Source of the DNA: Paenibacillus phytorum
GTDB lineage: Bacteria; Bacillota; Bacilli; Paenibacillales; NBRC-103111
DNA: 64,000 nt
Direction: 5' to 3'
Assembly: GCF_013141715.1 (NCBI RefSeq)
Contig: NZ_WHOA01000089.1
Location: forward strand, 178,455 to 242,454
Both the position numbers and the translations under genes were made by a program. Positions 1 to 8,568 of this stretch are shown here, in pieces (the first letter of the stretch is position 1; each line of letters starts with the position of its first letter). The notes below the pieces were generated by a model that made no database searches, was not told the origin of the DNA, and worked only from the letters and a program-made list of their open reading frames with translations.

Positions 1-1341
1 CTTCGGCATCATAAGCACCATGTTCGGCAGCGCCCGTAGAAATGAAATGTCGTATGCACCATGATGCGTCTCGCCATCTGGACCTACAAACCCAGCACGG
101 TCAATTGCAAATGTAACATTCAGCTTCGGACGGCAAATGTCGTGGACAACTTGGTCGTAAGCTCTCTGAAGAAAAGTGGAATATACAGCAAATACGGGTT
201 TCAGGCCTTCACTCGCAAGACCTGCACATAGTGTTGCCGCATGCTGCTCCGCAATCCCGACGTCAATCATCCGATTGGGGAACTGCTTCGCGAACTTCAG
301 TAACCCAGAGCCTCCAGGCATAGCTGGTGTAACAGCAACAATTCTGGAATCCTTCTCAGCAAGCTCAATTAACGTATTCCCAAAAATTTCTGTATACATG
401 GGAGGACCTACAGACTTAAGCACCTGACCTGATTCGATCTTGTAAGGTCCTGGACCATGCCAACTGTGCGAGTCCTGTTCGGCTGGCGTATACCCTTTAC
501 CTTTGGTCGTTACGACATGAACAAGCACAGGACCGTTGACTTTCTCGGCCTGTTTAAGCGTATCGAGCAATACCGGTAAATTATGTCCGTCTACAGGCCC
601 AATGTACGTGAACCCTAATTCCTCAAACCAAACGCCATTTAACACAAAATATTTCAGACTGTCCTTCAGCTTTTCCGCGGTTTTGGCCAAGGTGCCGCCG
701 ATGGCAGGAATTTTCTTAAGTAAATGTTCAACTTCTTCTTTGGCCTTCAAATAATGACGATCCGAACGAATTTTGCTCAAATAATTATGAATAGCCCCGA
801 CATTGGGCGCAATCGACATTTCATTGTCATTCAGAATGACCATAATATTTTTCTTCTCATGACCAATGTGGTTCATTGCTTCTAACGCCATACCACCGGT
901 AATCGCCCCATCACCAATAACGGCAACAACTTTATTATGTTCACCTTTTAGATCACGAGCCATCGCCATTCCCATTGCGGCTGACAGCGAAGTACTGCTA
1001 TGCCCGGCTTCCCAGACGTCATGTTCACTTTCAGAACGTTTCACGAATCCACAAAGTCCCTTGTACTTGCGTAGGGTATCGAATTTATCTTTGCGACCGG
1101 TTAAAATTTTGTGTACGTAAGCTTGATGACCCACATCAAAAATAAATTTATCATACGGGCTGTGGAACAAGGTATGTAAAGCAATGGTGAGCTCAACCAC
1201 ACCTAAATTGGAGGACAAGTGTCCACCTGTAACAGACAGCTTCTCAATCAGAAATTGACGGATTTCACCAGCCAATGTCTCAAGCTCCGTCAAGGATAAA
1301 CGCTTTAAGTCCTCAGGCCGATTGATTTGTTCGAGCAGCAC
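1..1341 (-). CDS. dxs: 1-deoxy-D-xylulose-5-phosphate synthase, 5' part (gene continues beyond window start)
   Basis: Thiamine-diphosphate enzyme that condenses pyruvate with glyceraldehyde 3-phosphate, the first step of the MEP isoprenoid pathway; cytoplasmic. The minus strand is open for 447 codons from a GTG start at 1341 to the window edge; the family is about 630 residues, so roughly the last third is missing. Visible motifs include GHQAYVHK near residue 80, the TPP-binding GDGAITGG near residue 147, DSHSWHG and IDRAGFVG near residue 420. The GTG is preceded by GTGAGGA about 8 nt upstream and gives [12 protein letters not shown], as expected for the N-terminus. It is the last visible gene of the xseA-xseB-ispA-dxs run, 118 nt after ispA, matching the B. 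subtilis order. Identity is very secure; only the 3' end is unseen. Confidence 0.96.
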   Translation of the reverse strand, partial: MLLEQINRPEDLKRLSLTELETLAGEIRQFLIEKLSVTGGHLSSNLGVVELTIALHTLFHSPYDKFIFDVGHQAYVHKILTGRKDKFDTLRKYKGLCGFVKRSESEHDVWEAGHSSTSLSAAMGMAMARDLKGEHNKVVAVIGDGAITGGMALEAMNHIGHEKKNIMVILNDNEMSIAPNVGAIHNYLSKIRSDRHYLKAKEEVEHLLKKIPAIGGTLAKTAEKLKDSLKYFVLNGVWFEELGFTYIGPVDGHNLPVLLDTLKQAEKVNGPVLVHVVTTKGKGYTPAEQDSHSWHGPGPYKIESGQVLKSVGPPMYTEIFGNTLIELAEKDSRIVAVTPAMPGGSGLLKFAKQFPNRMIDVGIAEQHAATLCAGLASEGLKPVFAVYSTFLQRAYDQVVHDICRPKLNVTFAIDRAGFVGPDGETHHGAYDISFLRALPNMVLMMPK

Positions 1342-1459
1342 GCTTGTTTCCTCACTTTCAATGTGAAAATACTGAGATCGATTTCACCATTATATCATAA
1401 ATTGGGTATTTCGTGTAAAACGACAAAAACGTAAGGAGAATAATTCACGCAATAAAGGA

Positions 1460-2365
1460 TTAATGATCCCTCTGCATTAAGTAATCCGCCAGTTGGAGAA
1501 GCCTCTCAGGGTGCGCAATCTGTGCACGAAGCAGTGCTTCTTTGGCTTGAATCGTTAAATCCTTGACCTTCTGCTCCGAAGCTTCGATCCCAATAAAAAA
1601 GGGATAAGTTACCTTCTGCTGTTTCTCATCGCTCTTCACAGGTTTACCTAACTTCTTCTCATCACCGATAATATCCAAAATATCATCCTGAATTTGAAAA
1701 GCAAGACCAATCGCATTCCCGAATTCGCTAAGTGCACGAAGTTGCGCACTCGTTGCGCCCGCAATATGACCGCCAGCACGTAACGAGAAAACAATGAGAT
1801 CACTCGTCTTATGCGTATGTATGAAAGCTAATTCTTCAAGCTTGGTAATGCCTTGCTCCCCGAGCATATCAGCAGCTTGACCGCCAACCATCCCTCTCGC
1901 GCCTGCATAAATGGCAAGTTCTTCTGTGATGGAGAGCACACGTTCTGCTGGAATGCCGTGGCCTTTATGAGCCTGCGTAATGCTGAAGAATGCTTGAGTC
2001 AGCAATGCATCGCCAGCTAGAATGGCCATGGCCTCACCGTATACCTTATGATTCGTCAGCTTGCCTCGGCGATAATCATCATTATCCATAGCTGGCAAAT
2101 CGTCATGAACCAGAGAGTATGTATGAACCATCTCAATGGCTAAAGCAACAGGCATCGCTGCTTCTAGGGAACCCCCTAGTACTTCAGCTGCTGCTAGCAC
2201 CAGAATGGGGCGCAAGCGCTTGCCTCCAGCCATTAGGGAGTAGTTCATGGACTCACGCAGAGATCCAGGAACATCCCAGGCTGCAGGCAGCGCTTGGATT
2301 AAAGCCGCTTCAACCATGTCTGCATGGGAAGCTATATATTCATGAATGGTAGACGTCTTATTCAA
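1460..2365 (-). CDS. ispA: Farnesyl diphosphate synthase (geranyltranstransferase)
   Basis: Trans-prenyltransferase that adds isopentenyl diphosphate to dimethylallyl and geranyl diphosphate to make farnesyl diphosphate, feeding undecaprenol and quinone synthesis. The 301-residue length is normal. The first aspartate-rich motif DDLPAMDNDD is at about residues 88-97 and the second, DDILD, at 227-231; GGKRLRP near 47-53 binds the allylic substrate. The start is TTG at 2365, preceded by AGGGG at suitable spacing; it begins one base after the xseB stop, so the two are translationally coupled. Neighbours xseB upstream and dxs downstream give the standard Bacillota cluster. No missing catalytic residue is apparent. 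Confidence 0.96.
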   Translation of the reverse strand: MNKTSTIHEYIASHADMVEAALIQALPAAWDVPGSLRESMNYSLMAGGKRLRPILVLAAAEVLGGSLEAAMPVALAIEMVHTYSLVHDDLPAMDNDDYRRGKLTNHKVYGEAMAILAGDALLTQAFFSITQAHKGHGIPAERVLSITEELAIYAGARGMVGGQAADMLGEQGITKLEELAFIHTHKTSDLIVFSLRAGGHIAGATSAQLRALSEFGNAIGLAFQIQDDILDIIGDEKKLGKPVKSDEKQQKVTYPFFIGIEASEQKVKDLTIQAKEALLRAQIAHPERLLQLADYLMQRDH

Positions 2366-2366
2366 C

Positions 2367-2621
2367 CTAATTCCCCTTATCTTCTAAGACAGGTTGGAAA
2401 GGCTTCCTGCTCACAGTGCCCGATTCACCTTCAACCAGCATCTCAATTTTCTTCTCCACTTGTTCAAGCTTCACACCGCACAGATGGGAGAGCCGAACGC
2501 CTTCCTGATACAGCTCAATGGCTTTCTCCAAAGGCACATCGCCGCTTTCCAATTGGGCAACTATGCGCTCCAACTGTTCAATGGCCAGTTCAAAGCTAAC
2601 TTCAGTTTCACTCGTTGACAT
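2367..2621 (-). CDS. xseB: Exodeoxyribonuclease VII small subunit
   Basis: Small subunit of exonuclease VII, which degrades single-stranded DNA in both directions; several XseB chains bind the coiled-coil arms of XseA. The 84-residue length is typical. The family signature (FELAIEQLERIVAQLESG, then LEKAIELYQEGVRL) fills residues 10-50, followed by a Lys/Glu-rich helix. Its start overlaps the end of xseA by 14 nt and its stop lies next to the ispA start, so it is the middle of a tightly coupled operon. The C-terminal tail is variable in the family. Confidence 0.95.
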   Translation of the reverse strand: MSTSETEVSFELAIEQLERIVAQLESGDVPLEKAIELYQEGVRLSHLCGVKLEQVEKKIEMLVEGESGTVSRKPFQPVLEDKGN

Positions 2622-3978
2622 CTTTGTTCTCCTCCATCCCCGATACCTGACAATTCAACCTTCCGTCCTTGAGACGAATCTTAACGAAATCTCCAACCTT
2701 TACTTGGGAGACTGAACGAATGAGCTCCTGCTCTTGTTCGTCGTACGCCAAGCTGTAGCCCCGCTGCATGACCTTCAGCGGGCTGAGGGCGTCCAAATGA
2801 CGGACGCCAGATTGCCACTCCTGCTTCTTCGTACGCAGGAGGGTCTGCATGGCCGTGAGCATCTGTCGCTTGGAAGTATCCAAGCGCCGCCTTGCGGACA
2901 CGGCCTGCTCTTTGGGATTGAAGCTGGATAAGCGGCGCTCCAGCTTCAATCGCCGTTCCGCCAGCAGCGTTAGACACTGGCGCATGCGGTAACCGAGCTG
3001 CTCCGCAAGCCGGTCTAGTCGCTCTGCAGGCTGCATCAGCAGCTGCCTGCGGGGGTTCGTCAGGAACGGGGAGCGCTTCGCGCGCTCCAGCCGTTCCTGC
3101 TTGCGGCGCAGCTGCTGGAGCAGCCCATAGTGCAGCCGCTGCGCTTGCTGCGACAGCTGCTGCTTCAGCTCGAGGTGGTTCGGCACCGCGAGCTCAGCTG
3201 CCGCCGTAGGCGTCGGCGCTCTTAGATCGGCGACGAAGTCCGCGATCGTGAAGTCCGTCTCGTGGCCGACGGCCGAGATGACGGGAATCGCGGAGGCTGC
3301 GATAGCCCGCGCAACGGCTTCCTCGTTAAATGCCCAGAGCTCCTCGAGGGAGCCGCCGCCGCGGCCCACGATGAGCACGTCGGCTTCTCCGAGCCGGTTC
3401 ATTACTTCGATCGCCTTGACGATCGAAGGGCCTGCTTGCGCTCCCTGTACCAGTACCGGGTACAGAAGAATCTGGACCGACGGGTAGCGGCGCTGCAGCG
3501 TGATGATGACATCACGCACAGCGGCTCCTGTCGGAGACGTAATCACGCCGATCGCGCGTGGAAACCGAGGAATCGGTTTCTTGCGCTCCGCCGCGAACAG
3601 TCCTTCCCCTTCGAGCTTCTTCTTGAGCTGCTCGAAGGCCATATACAAACTGCCGATGCCATCTGGCTGCATCGCCGTCACATAGAACTGATACGCTCCG
3701 TCTCTTTCATATACGGAAATATTACCGCGAGCGATCACTTTCGTTCCCTCTTTCGGTATAAAACCGAGCTTCTGGTTATGAGAAGCAAACATGATGCTTT
3801 TTAGCCTGCCATCTGCATCTTTCATCGTAAAATACATATGACCGCTGGAATGGTGAGTGAAATTAGAGATTTCCCCACGAACCCAAACATCCTGCAGACG
3901 GGAATCGCCCTCTAGCATGAGTTTAATATACCGGTTCAAATCCTTGACAGATAAGATCTTTGTCTCGTTTTTCGCCAT
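2608..3978 (-). CDS. xseA: Exodeoxyribonuclease VII large subunit
   Basis: Catalytic subunit of exonuclease VII, acting on single-stranded DNA in repair and in trimming of recombination intermediates. The 456-residue protein has an N-terminal OB fold (about 10-105), then the catalytic domain with SPTGAAVRD (148-156), GRGGGSLEELWAFN (205-218), GHETDFTIAD (238-247) and RAPTPTAAAE (253-262), followed by an Arg/Leu/Gln-rich helical arm that binds XseB. The ATG at 3978 has AAGGAGT almost abutting it, an unusually short spacing, but no better start is visible. Roughly 2780-3440 is clearly richer in GC than both ends of the gene (see findings). The gene lies 8 nt after the folD stop. Confidence 0.96.
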   Translation of the reverse strand: MAKNETKILSVKDLNRYIKLMLEGDSRLQDVWVRGEISNFTHHSSGHMYFTMKDADGRLKSIMFASHNQKLGFIPKEGTKVIARGNISVYERDGAYQFYVTAMQPDGIGSLYMAFEQLKKKLEGEGLFAAERKKPIPRFPRAIGVITSPTGAAVRDVIITLQRRYPSVQILLYPVLVQGAQAGPSIVKAIEVMNRLGEADVLIVGRGGGSLEELWAFNEEAVARAIAASAIPVISAVGHETDFTIADFVADLRAPTPTAAAELAVPNHLELKQQLSQQAQRLHYGLLQQLRRKQERLERAKRSPFLTNPRRQLLMQPAERLDRLAEQLGYRMRQCLTLLAERRLKLERRLSSFNPKEQAVSARRRLDTSKRQMLTAMQTLLRTKKQEWQSGVRHLDALSPLKVMQRGYSLAYDEQEQELIRSVSQVKVGDFVKIRLKDGRLNCQVSGMEENKDVNE

Positions 3979-3986
3979 ACTCCTTA

Positions 3987-4853
3987 TTAAACGCTCACAT
4001 TCGCTTTAGCTGCAAGGCCCGCTGCATCAACCGTGTTGCGAAGAAGCATGGTAATGGTCATTGGACCTACGCAACCTGGTACGGGTGTGATTGCACTCGC
4101 AATCTCTTTAACCGCTTCGAAATCAACATCCCCTGTCAGTTTACCGTCAGCAGGGCGATTCATCCCAACATCGATAACGACAGCACCTGGCTTCACGTGA
4201 TGAGCTTTAATCAAATGCGCTTTACCAACAGCAACAACGAGAATATCCGCTTGTTTCGTGATTTCCTCCATATTCGGAGTACGAGAGTGAACAACAGATA
4301 CCGTCGCATGCTCGCGCAGAAGCAGCATAGCCATTGGTTTGCCTACGATGTTGCTTCTTCCTACAACAACAGCGTGCTTACCAGCTATTTCGACTCCTGT
4401 GCGTTTTAAAATTTCGATAACACCATGCGGTGTACATGGCTTCATACCATCTTTGCCAATCATCAAGTTACCGACATTAACGGGGTGGAAACAATCTACG
4501 TCCTTAAGCGGATCAATTTCATCAACAACTGCCTCTTCATTGATATGCTTAGGCAGTGGTGATTGAACTAGAATGCCGTTAATTCGGCTATCGCTATTAA
4601 ATTTATGAATAAGTGCAATTAACTCTTGTTGCGTTGTATTTTCCGGCAAACGATGTACTTCGGAATAAATCCCTACATCATCGCAAGCTTTCGCTTTGTT
4701 TCTTACATATACCTGTGAAGCCGCATCTTCTCCCACAATAACAACGACAAGACCAGGCTGGTTGCCTTGCGCAGTAAGCGCGGCCGCATCCGACCTGATC
4801 TCCTCACGGATGGAACTCACGAGTTCTTTCCCATTAATAACTTGTGCAGACAT
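3987..4853 (-). CDS. folD: Bifunctional methylenetetrahydrofolate dehydrogenase / methenyltetrahydrofolate cyclohydrolase
   Basis: Interconverts 5,10-methylene-, 5,10-methenyl- and 10-formyl-tetrahydrofolate with NADP, supplying one-carbon units for purine and formyl-methionine synthesis. The 288-residue length is standard. Family motifs are visible: YVRNKAKACDDVG near residue 50 (with the catalytic lysine), GILVQSPLPKHI near 98, and the nucleotide-binding GRSNIVGKPMA near 165; PVPGCVGPMTITML lies near the end. The ATG at 4853 is preceded by AGGGGG at 6-8 nt. Directly upstream are two copies of a hairpin repeat that also precedes nusB, asp23 and accC. It leads into xseA with an 8-nt gap. Confidence 0.96.
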   Translation of the reverse strand: MSAQVINGKELVSSIREEIRSDAAALTAQGNQPGLVVVIVGEDAASQVYVRNKAKACDDVGIYSEVHRLPENTTQQELIALIHKFNSDSRINGILVQSPLPKHINEEAVVDEIDPLKDVDCFHPVNVGNLMIGKDGMKPCTPHGVIEILKRTGVEIAGKHAVVVGRSNIVGKPMAMLLLREHATVSVVHSRTPNMEEITKQADILVVAVGKAHLIKAHHVKPGAVVIDVGMNRPADGKLTGDVDFEAVKEIASAITPVPGCVGPMTITMLLRNTVDAAGLAAKANVSV

Positions 4854-4868
4854 GTTATTTCCCCCTAA

Positions 4869-4937
4869 GAGTTTTGTGAAAAACGTTCTTCGTAAGCAGC
4901 AGCTTAGAGTTTTCTTAGAAAACTTGATTCGTAAGCA
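4869..4937. repeat. Two tandem copies of an SD-linked hairpin repeat (folD leader)
   Basis: Copy 1 is 4869-4898 and copy 2 is 4907-4937. On the plus strand each begins GAGTTTT, passes through a short inverted repeat back to AAAAC or similar, and ends TCGTAAGCA. On the folD mRNA this reads TGCTTACGAA, then a hairpin ending AAAACTC, then the Shine-Dalgarno sequence. The copies are imperfect (copy 1 has a weak stem), so they share descent rather than being identical. Confidence 0.75.
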
Positions 4938-4990
4938 TTAGCTTCGTGTTTGCTATGGCTATATATAAATGGTTGAATTATCGATGTTAA

Positions 4991-5449
4991 TTAGGACGGT
5001 GTTACTTTGCCCTTTAAATCTTCAACTTCTTTAATCATTTTACCAAGTACACCATTAACGAACTTGCCTGACTCCTCCGTGCCATAATGCTTGGCCAAAT
5101 CAATCGCCTCATTGACGACAACTTTAGGTGGAACATCATCTCTGTACAGCATTTCATAAACAGCCAAACGCAACACTTCACGATCAATCCGTGAGAGCCT
5201 GTCCATCGCCCATCCCTTTAAGTACTCTTCAAGCAGTTCATCAATTCTAACTTTGTTACTGTATGTACCCTCAACGAGTTCAATAATGTATAGAGGGTCA
5301 ATTTTATCTCCGGAAAAATTCAACTCTGTTTCATTATCATGCTCTGCTTCATGAATCGCAATTTGGACAGCTTCCTGAGGTGTAGCCTCATTCATCTGGA
5401 TTTGGTAAAGGCTTTGTACGGCAATTTCTCGTGCAACTCTGCGTTTCAT
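4991..5449 (-). CDS. nusB: Transcription antitermination factor NusB
   Basis: RNA-binding factor that pairs with NusE (S10) on boxA in rRNA leaders to support antitermination. The 152-residue all-helical protein carries the family patterns RRVAREIAVQSLYQIQMNE at the N-terminus, DRLSRIDREVLRLAVYEM near residue 95, and PPKVVVNEAIDLAKHYGTEESGKFVNGVLG near 110-140. The ATG at 5449 has GGAGG 6 nt upstream. One copy of the SD-linked hairpin repeat lies just before that site. It sits between the DUF2273 gene and folD, as in related genomes. Beyond the repeats, 5581-5607 holds a possible promoter. Confidence 0.95.
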   Translation of the reverse strand: MKRRVAREIAVQSLYQIQMNEATPQEAVQIAIHEAEHDNETELNFSGDKIDPLYIIELVEGTYSNKVRIDELLEEYLKGWAMDRLSRIDREVLRLAVYEMLYRDDVPPKVVVNEAIDLAKHYGTEESGKFVNGVLGKMIKEVEDLKGKVTPS

Positions 5450-5463
5450 TGTGGTCCTCCTAA

Positions 5464-5495
5464 AAGTTTTCGCCAGAAAACTGACTTCTTAAGCA
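5464..5495. repeat. SD-linked hairpin repeat (nusB leader)
   Basis: Single copy of the repeat seen before folD, asp23 and accC. Plus-strand reading: AAGTTTT, CGCCAG loop, AAAACT, then CTTCTTAAGCA. The AGTTTT/AAAACT arms give a 6-bp stem; its mRNA 3' side runs straight into the nusB ribosome-binding site (AGGAGG). Confidence 0.75.
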
Positions 5496-5518
5496 TTCAT
5501 GGATGTAATTCGTTCCAA

Positions 5519-5549
5519 GGATAAACGACTCCGTCGTCCTTCAGGGACG
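5519..5549 (+). repeat. Second interspersed repeat family, copy 1
   Basis: About 31 bases beginning GGATAAACGACTCCGTCGTC and ending CAGGGACG. The reverse complement of 20715-20745 matches at about 28 of 31 positions. It contains internal GTCC/GGAC self-complementarity. It lies upstream of nusB, outside any gene. Confidence 0.65.
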
Positions 5550-5580
5550 AGCGCGTTTGTCAAGGTTGATGCGAAGCTAC

Positions 5581-5607
5581 AGTATAAAATTTATACTTTC
5601 TTATCAA
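5581..5607 (-). promoter_or_regulatory. Candidate promoter with 17-bp palindrome upstream of nusB
   Basis: On the minus strand TTGATA (5602-5607) is followed by TATACT after 15 nt, a short spacer for a sigma-A promoter. The -10 region lies within AGTATAAAATTTATACT (5581-5597), a perfect palindrome around one central base, which could be an operator. Position and polarity suit transcription of nusB-folD-xseAB-ispA-dxs. This is inference from sequence pattern only. Confidence 0.35.
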
Positions 5608-5655
5608 CTAAAAAACTCTTTTTACTAGTATACGTCATATTGGAATGAATCCAAA

Positions 5656-5686
5656 CAAAAAAATCCATGGTAGAACCAGGGATTTT
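5656..5686 (-). terminator. Rho-independent terminator after the DUF2273 gene
   Basis: Minus-strand reading shows AAATCC, a further CTGG/CCATGG inner pairing, then GGATTT followed by a run of Ts. It overlaps the last codon of the DUF2273 gene and separates the accBC-asp23-amaP unit from nusB. Confidence 0.6.
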
Positions 5687-5924
5687 AGCGAAACATTCTC
5701 CATTTTTGCGTGAGATAGCGCCAAATGTCTTCAAGAATGACGAAACTTTCTTTCCGATCCAGTTTGTTCCCTACATAAAAGCCGAGCAGAACAATGAATC
5801 CAAAGATCAACATATCCCAAAAACCAAAAAATAAATAAATGAAGCCGAAGAAAACGCCTGCTGCCACTCCGATCACTTTGCCCCTATGGGACTCCCACAG
5901 CTCATTCCACATGAGTGGGTTCAC
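5685..5924 (-). CDS. DUF2273 small membrane protein
   Basis: A 79-residue protein with two hydrophobic segments (about residues 17-33 and 37-52: VIGVAAGVFFGFIYLFF and MLIFGFIVLLGFYVG) and a basic, aromatic tail. This pattern, with the opening HRGKVIG, matches the DUF2273 family that accompanies Asp23 and AmaP. Its molecular role is not established; context suggests that it helps hold the Asp23/AmaP assembly at the membrane. It starts 2 nt after the amaP stop (ATG at 5924; GAGGTGAACCC upstream) and ends at a terminator. Confidence 0.8.
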   Translation of the reverse strand: MNPLMWNELWESHRGKVIGVAAGVFFGFIYLFFGFWDMLIFGFIVLLGFYVGNKLDRKESFVILEDIWRYLTQKWRMFR

Positions 5925-5926
5925 CT

Positions 5927-6487
5927 CTATTCGACTCGGCTTTTAAAAGTTGGGGCTGATTGCACGATGTTCGCTACGAATACGGTTACGGAAGCTACAG
6001 GAATGCCAGTAATATCTTCGATGTAACTTTTCACAGTACTTTGCATCTCTTCAGTAAGTTCAGGAATCGAACTTTCCCCATCCACAATGGTTCTGATCGT
6101 AATTTCTAGACCTGATTGATTCACCCTTACACGGGCACGTAAATCTTTGGCACCTTTGGTACGACCAGCGGCTTTCAAAGATAAATTCTCAACCGTTTCA
6201 ATCGAGATGCGAATATCTCCGAAATCCGTTCGTTGGTCGATGGATGGTGCTTGAGAACGACCGCGACGCAGCGTTAAAATGAGGAAACGAACTGAGATCA
6301 ACAGCATGATTAAGCTGATGATAATCGCTGGGTACGCAAAGCTTTTTTCGAAATAAAAATTACTTAACACTTGACCTGCTTGTTCTAACGGGATCCAGCT
6401 CGAAGCTGTGAACAAAACAACGATAGAAGCAATTAGAATAATTAGGCTATAGAGAAGTAGCAAGAGCCTGTCCACAATTTTACCCAC
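5927..6487 (-). CDS. amaP: Alkaline-shock response membrane anchor protein AmaP
   Basis: AmaP-type protein that in Staphylococcus anchors Asp23 at the membrane. I place the start at GTG 6487 (VGKIVDRLLLLLYSLI), with AAGGGG 10 nt upstream; a longer reading back to 6556 would cross the hairpin at 6517-6545 and add residues unlike the family. With this start the product is 186 residues: two transmembrane helices near residues 8-30 and 50-72, then a soluble Asp23-like domain (DIRISIETVENLSLKAA through to the C-terminus). It lies between asp23 and the DUF2273 gene in one transcription unit. Confidence 0.85.
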   Translation of the reverse strand: MGKIVDRLLLLLYSLIILIASIVVLFTASSWIPLEQAGQVLSNFYFEKSFAYPAIIISLIMLLISVRFLILTLRRGRSQAPSIDQRTDFGDIRISIETVENLSLKAAGRTKGAKDLRARVRVNQSGLEITIRTIVDGESSIPELTEEMQSTVKSYIEDITGIPVASVTVFVANIVQSAPTFKSRVE

Positions 6488-6516
6488 GTAAGCTTGTCCC
6501 CTTCCTATAGTTAGAG

Positions 6517-6545
6517 GAAACCCCCTGCAACCTGTAGGGGGTTTC
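6517..6545 (-). terminator. Hairpin between asp23 and amaP (possible attenuator)
   Basis: Perfect 10-bp stem GAAACCCCCT / AGGGGGTTTC with a 9-nt loop. The following minus-strand bases (TTTCCTCTAACT) are only moderately T-rich, so it may be a partial terminator or an RNA-processing/stability element that sets asp23 expression above amaP. Confidence 0.55.
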
Positions 6546-6575
6546 AATTGATCCATATGGATTCAGCAGTTCCGC

Positions 6576-6989
6576 CTATTTCACCCGATGGGCAGCTGCT
6601 GTTTCTTCTTCAACCGGTTTATCTGCCAGTTTAAAATGAACATCATGAATATGAACGTTGACTTCAACAACGTTTAAGCCTGTCATCGATTCAATTGCCT
6701 GCTTCACATTTTGTTGAATGTCGCTTGCAACCTCAGGAATTCGATTGCCATATTCAATAATGATGGAGACGTCAATGGCTGCTTCACGTTGTCCGACTTC
6801 TACCTTTACGCCTTTGGACAAATTCTTACGTCCAAGCAATTCAGCAATGCCGCCAGCTAATCCGCCACTCATCCCCGCTACTCCTTGCACTTCCACCGTT
6901 GCCAAACCGGCAATGATTTCGATAACCTCGGGGGCAATTTGGATGCTGCCCATGTCTGTTTTGACGTAATCCGGAGCGATTGTGCTCAT
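6576..6989 (-). CDS. yqhY: Asp23/Gls24 family envelope stress protein (YqhY-like)
   Basis: A 137-residue Asp23-family protein. The core PEVIEIIAGLATVEVQGVAGMSGG (about 18-41) and VEVGQREAAIDVSIIIEYGNRIPEVA (about 62-87) are diagnostic, followed by IQQNVKQAIESMTGL. B. subtilis YqhY is encoded next to accBC and affects acetyl-CoA carboxylase activity, so a link to fatty-acid synthesis is known for the family; the mechanism is not visible here. The ATG at 6989 has GGGAGGTG upstream, preceded by three copies of the hairpin repeat. The partners AmaP and DUF2273 follow downstream. Confidence 0.9.
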   Translation of the reverse strand: MSTIAPDYVKTDMGSIQIAPEVIEIIAGLATVEVQGVAGMSGGLAGGIAELLGRKNLSKGVKVEVGQREAAIDVSIIIEYGNRIPEVASDIQQNVKQAIESMTGLNVVEVNVHIHDVHFKLADKPVEEETAAAHRVK

Positions 6990-7004
6990 TGTGGCACCTC
7001 CCTA

Positions 7005-7112
7005 GAGTTTGTGAAACAAACTTTCTTCGTAAGCATTTTCTTGAGTTTTGCGCCAGCAAAACTGGCGTCGTAAGCATAACTGTGTTTGTGAAACAAGCTT
7101 GTTTCACATGCT
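7005..7112. repeat. Three copies of the SD-linked hairpin repeat (asp23 leader)
   Basis: Copies at 7005-7035, 7043-7076 and 7082-7112. The middle copy is the best: GAGTTTTGC, GCCA loop, GCAAAACT, then GGCGTCGTAAGCA. The first has GTTTGTGAAACAAAC; the third keeps the hairpin (GTTTGTGAAACAAGC) but its 3' end has diverged. Spacing between copies is about 40 bp. The block lies between the accC stop and the asp23 ribosome-binding site. Confidence 0.75.
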
Positions 7113-7194
7113 TTCCCTTGCTTGATCCATGGTTTGGATAAGCCATCTTAATTTATTACTATACCATTTCGCCAAAAATATGACAAATGTTTGT

Positions 7195-8553
7195 CTAAGA
7201 TTCTGGATCATTGACATCGTGTTCTTCCAAGAACTTAATATCATGGTCACCCTTGATAAATTTCTTGTGCTCAAGCAGCTTCAAATGGAATGGAATCGTC
7301 GTGTTCACACCATCCACCGCAAACTCGGTGAGCGCTCTTTTCATGCGGGCAATCGCTTCTTCTCGCGTATTTCCCCAAACAATAAGCTTAGCGATCATGG
7401 AATCATAGTGAGGCGGGATTGTGTAGCCCGGATAGACCGCGCTATCAACACGAACGCCAAAACCACCTGGTGGCAAGTAGAACTTCACTTGACCCGCTGA
7501 AGGCATGAAGTTCCGATTCGGATCCTCAGCATTCACACGACACTCGATAGCCCATCCATTGATGCGGACGTCCTCTTGTGCAAAAGATAATGGATTGCCT
7601 TCCGCTACACGAATCATCTCTTGGATGATATCAATTCCTGTAATCATTTCGGTTACGGGATGCTCAACCTGGATTCTCGTGTTCATTTCCATGAAGTAAA
7701 AGTTACCATCAGGACCGAGTAGGAACTCAAGTGTTCCTGCACCGGAATAATTAACGGCTTTCGCTGCACGAACGGCCGCTTGCCCCATCGCTGTGCGTGT
7801 TTCAGCTGTTAGAATTGGACAAGGAGCTTCTTCAACAAGCTTCTGTCTACGACGCTGTACGGAACAATCACGCTCACCTAAGTGAACAACATTACCGTGT
7901 TTATCCGCTATAATTTGAATCTCAACATGCTTCATGCCTGTCAAGTATTTCTCCAAATATATACCTGCGTTGCCAAAAGCATTTTGTGCTTCTTGCTGCG
8001 CTGCCGTAATCTGCTGTACAAGTGTTTCCTCGTTCTCGGCAATACGTATACCTTTACCGCCGCCGCCTGCTGTCGCTTTAATGATGATCGGGTAACCGAT
8101 ATCTCTAGCAATGACGATCGCGTCGTCAATGTTCTCAACCAAGCCGTCTGAACCTGGAATGATCGGTACTCTCGCTTCTTTCATCGTTTGCTTGGCAACC
8201 GCTTTATCACCCATTCGGCTTATCGCATCTGGGGATGGACCGATAAATGTAATATTACAGCTCTCGCAAATTTCTGCGAAGTCCGCATTTTCAGCTAAGA
8301 AGCCGTATCCTGGATGGATCGCATCACATTCTGTTAGCGTAGCAACACTCATCAAGTTTGTGAAGTTTAAATAGCTGTCCTTGGAGGCAGTCGGCCCGAT
8401 ACAATAGGCTTCGTCGGCTAGACGCACATGTAGCGCATCACGATCAGCTTCCGAATAAACAGCCACTGTATAAATGCCAAGCTCACGACAAGCTCGGATA
8501 ATACGAACAGCAATTTCTCCGCGGTTCGCTATTAGGATTTTATGAAATTTCAT
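7195..8553 (-). CDS. accC: Acetyl-CoA carboxylase, biotin carboxylase subunit
   Basis: ATP-dependent carboxylation of biotin on AccB, the first half-reaction of malonyl-CoA synthesis. I choose ATG 8553 ([26 protein letters not shown]) because AGGAGG lies 7 nt upstream and biotin carboxylases begin this way; the extension to 8625 would run through the repeats. This gives 452 residues. Domains in order: N-terminal Rossmann-like domain (1-110), ATP-grasp with the glycine-rich loop [10 protein letters not shown] (near 163) and [14 protein letters not shown] (near 285), then the C-terminal domain. Partner accB is upstream in the same operon. Confidence 0.96.
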   Translation of the reverse strand: MKFHKILIANRGEIAVRIIRACRELGIYTVAVYSEADRDALHVRLADEAYCIGPTASKDSYLNFTNLMSVATLTECDAIHPGYGFLAENADFAEICESCNITFIGPSPDAISRMGDKAVAKQTMKEARVPIIPGSDGLVENIDDAIVIARDIGYPIIIKATAGGGGKGIRIAENEETLVQQITAAQQEAQNAFGNAGIYLEKYLTGMKHVEIQIIADKHGNVVHLGERDCSVQRRRQKLVEEAPCPILTAETRTAMGQAAVRAAKAVNYSGAGTLEFLLGPDGNFYFMEMNTRIQVEHPVTEMITGIDIIQEMIRVAEGNPLSFAQEDVRINGWAIECRVNAEDPNRNFMPSAGQVKFYLPPGGFGVRVDSAVYPGYTIPPHYDSMIAKLIVWGNTREEAIARMKRALTEFAVDGVNTTIPFHLKLLEHKKFIKGDHDIKFLEEHDVNDPES

Positions 8554-8568
8554 TATTTTTCCTCCTAA

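Noticed and set aside
6488..6556. N-terminal extension of amaP
   Set aside because: It reads through the 10-bp hairpin and adds residues not expected for the family; GTG 6487 has a good ribosome-binding site.
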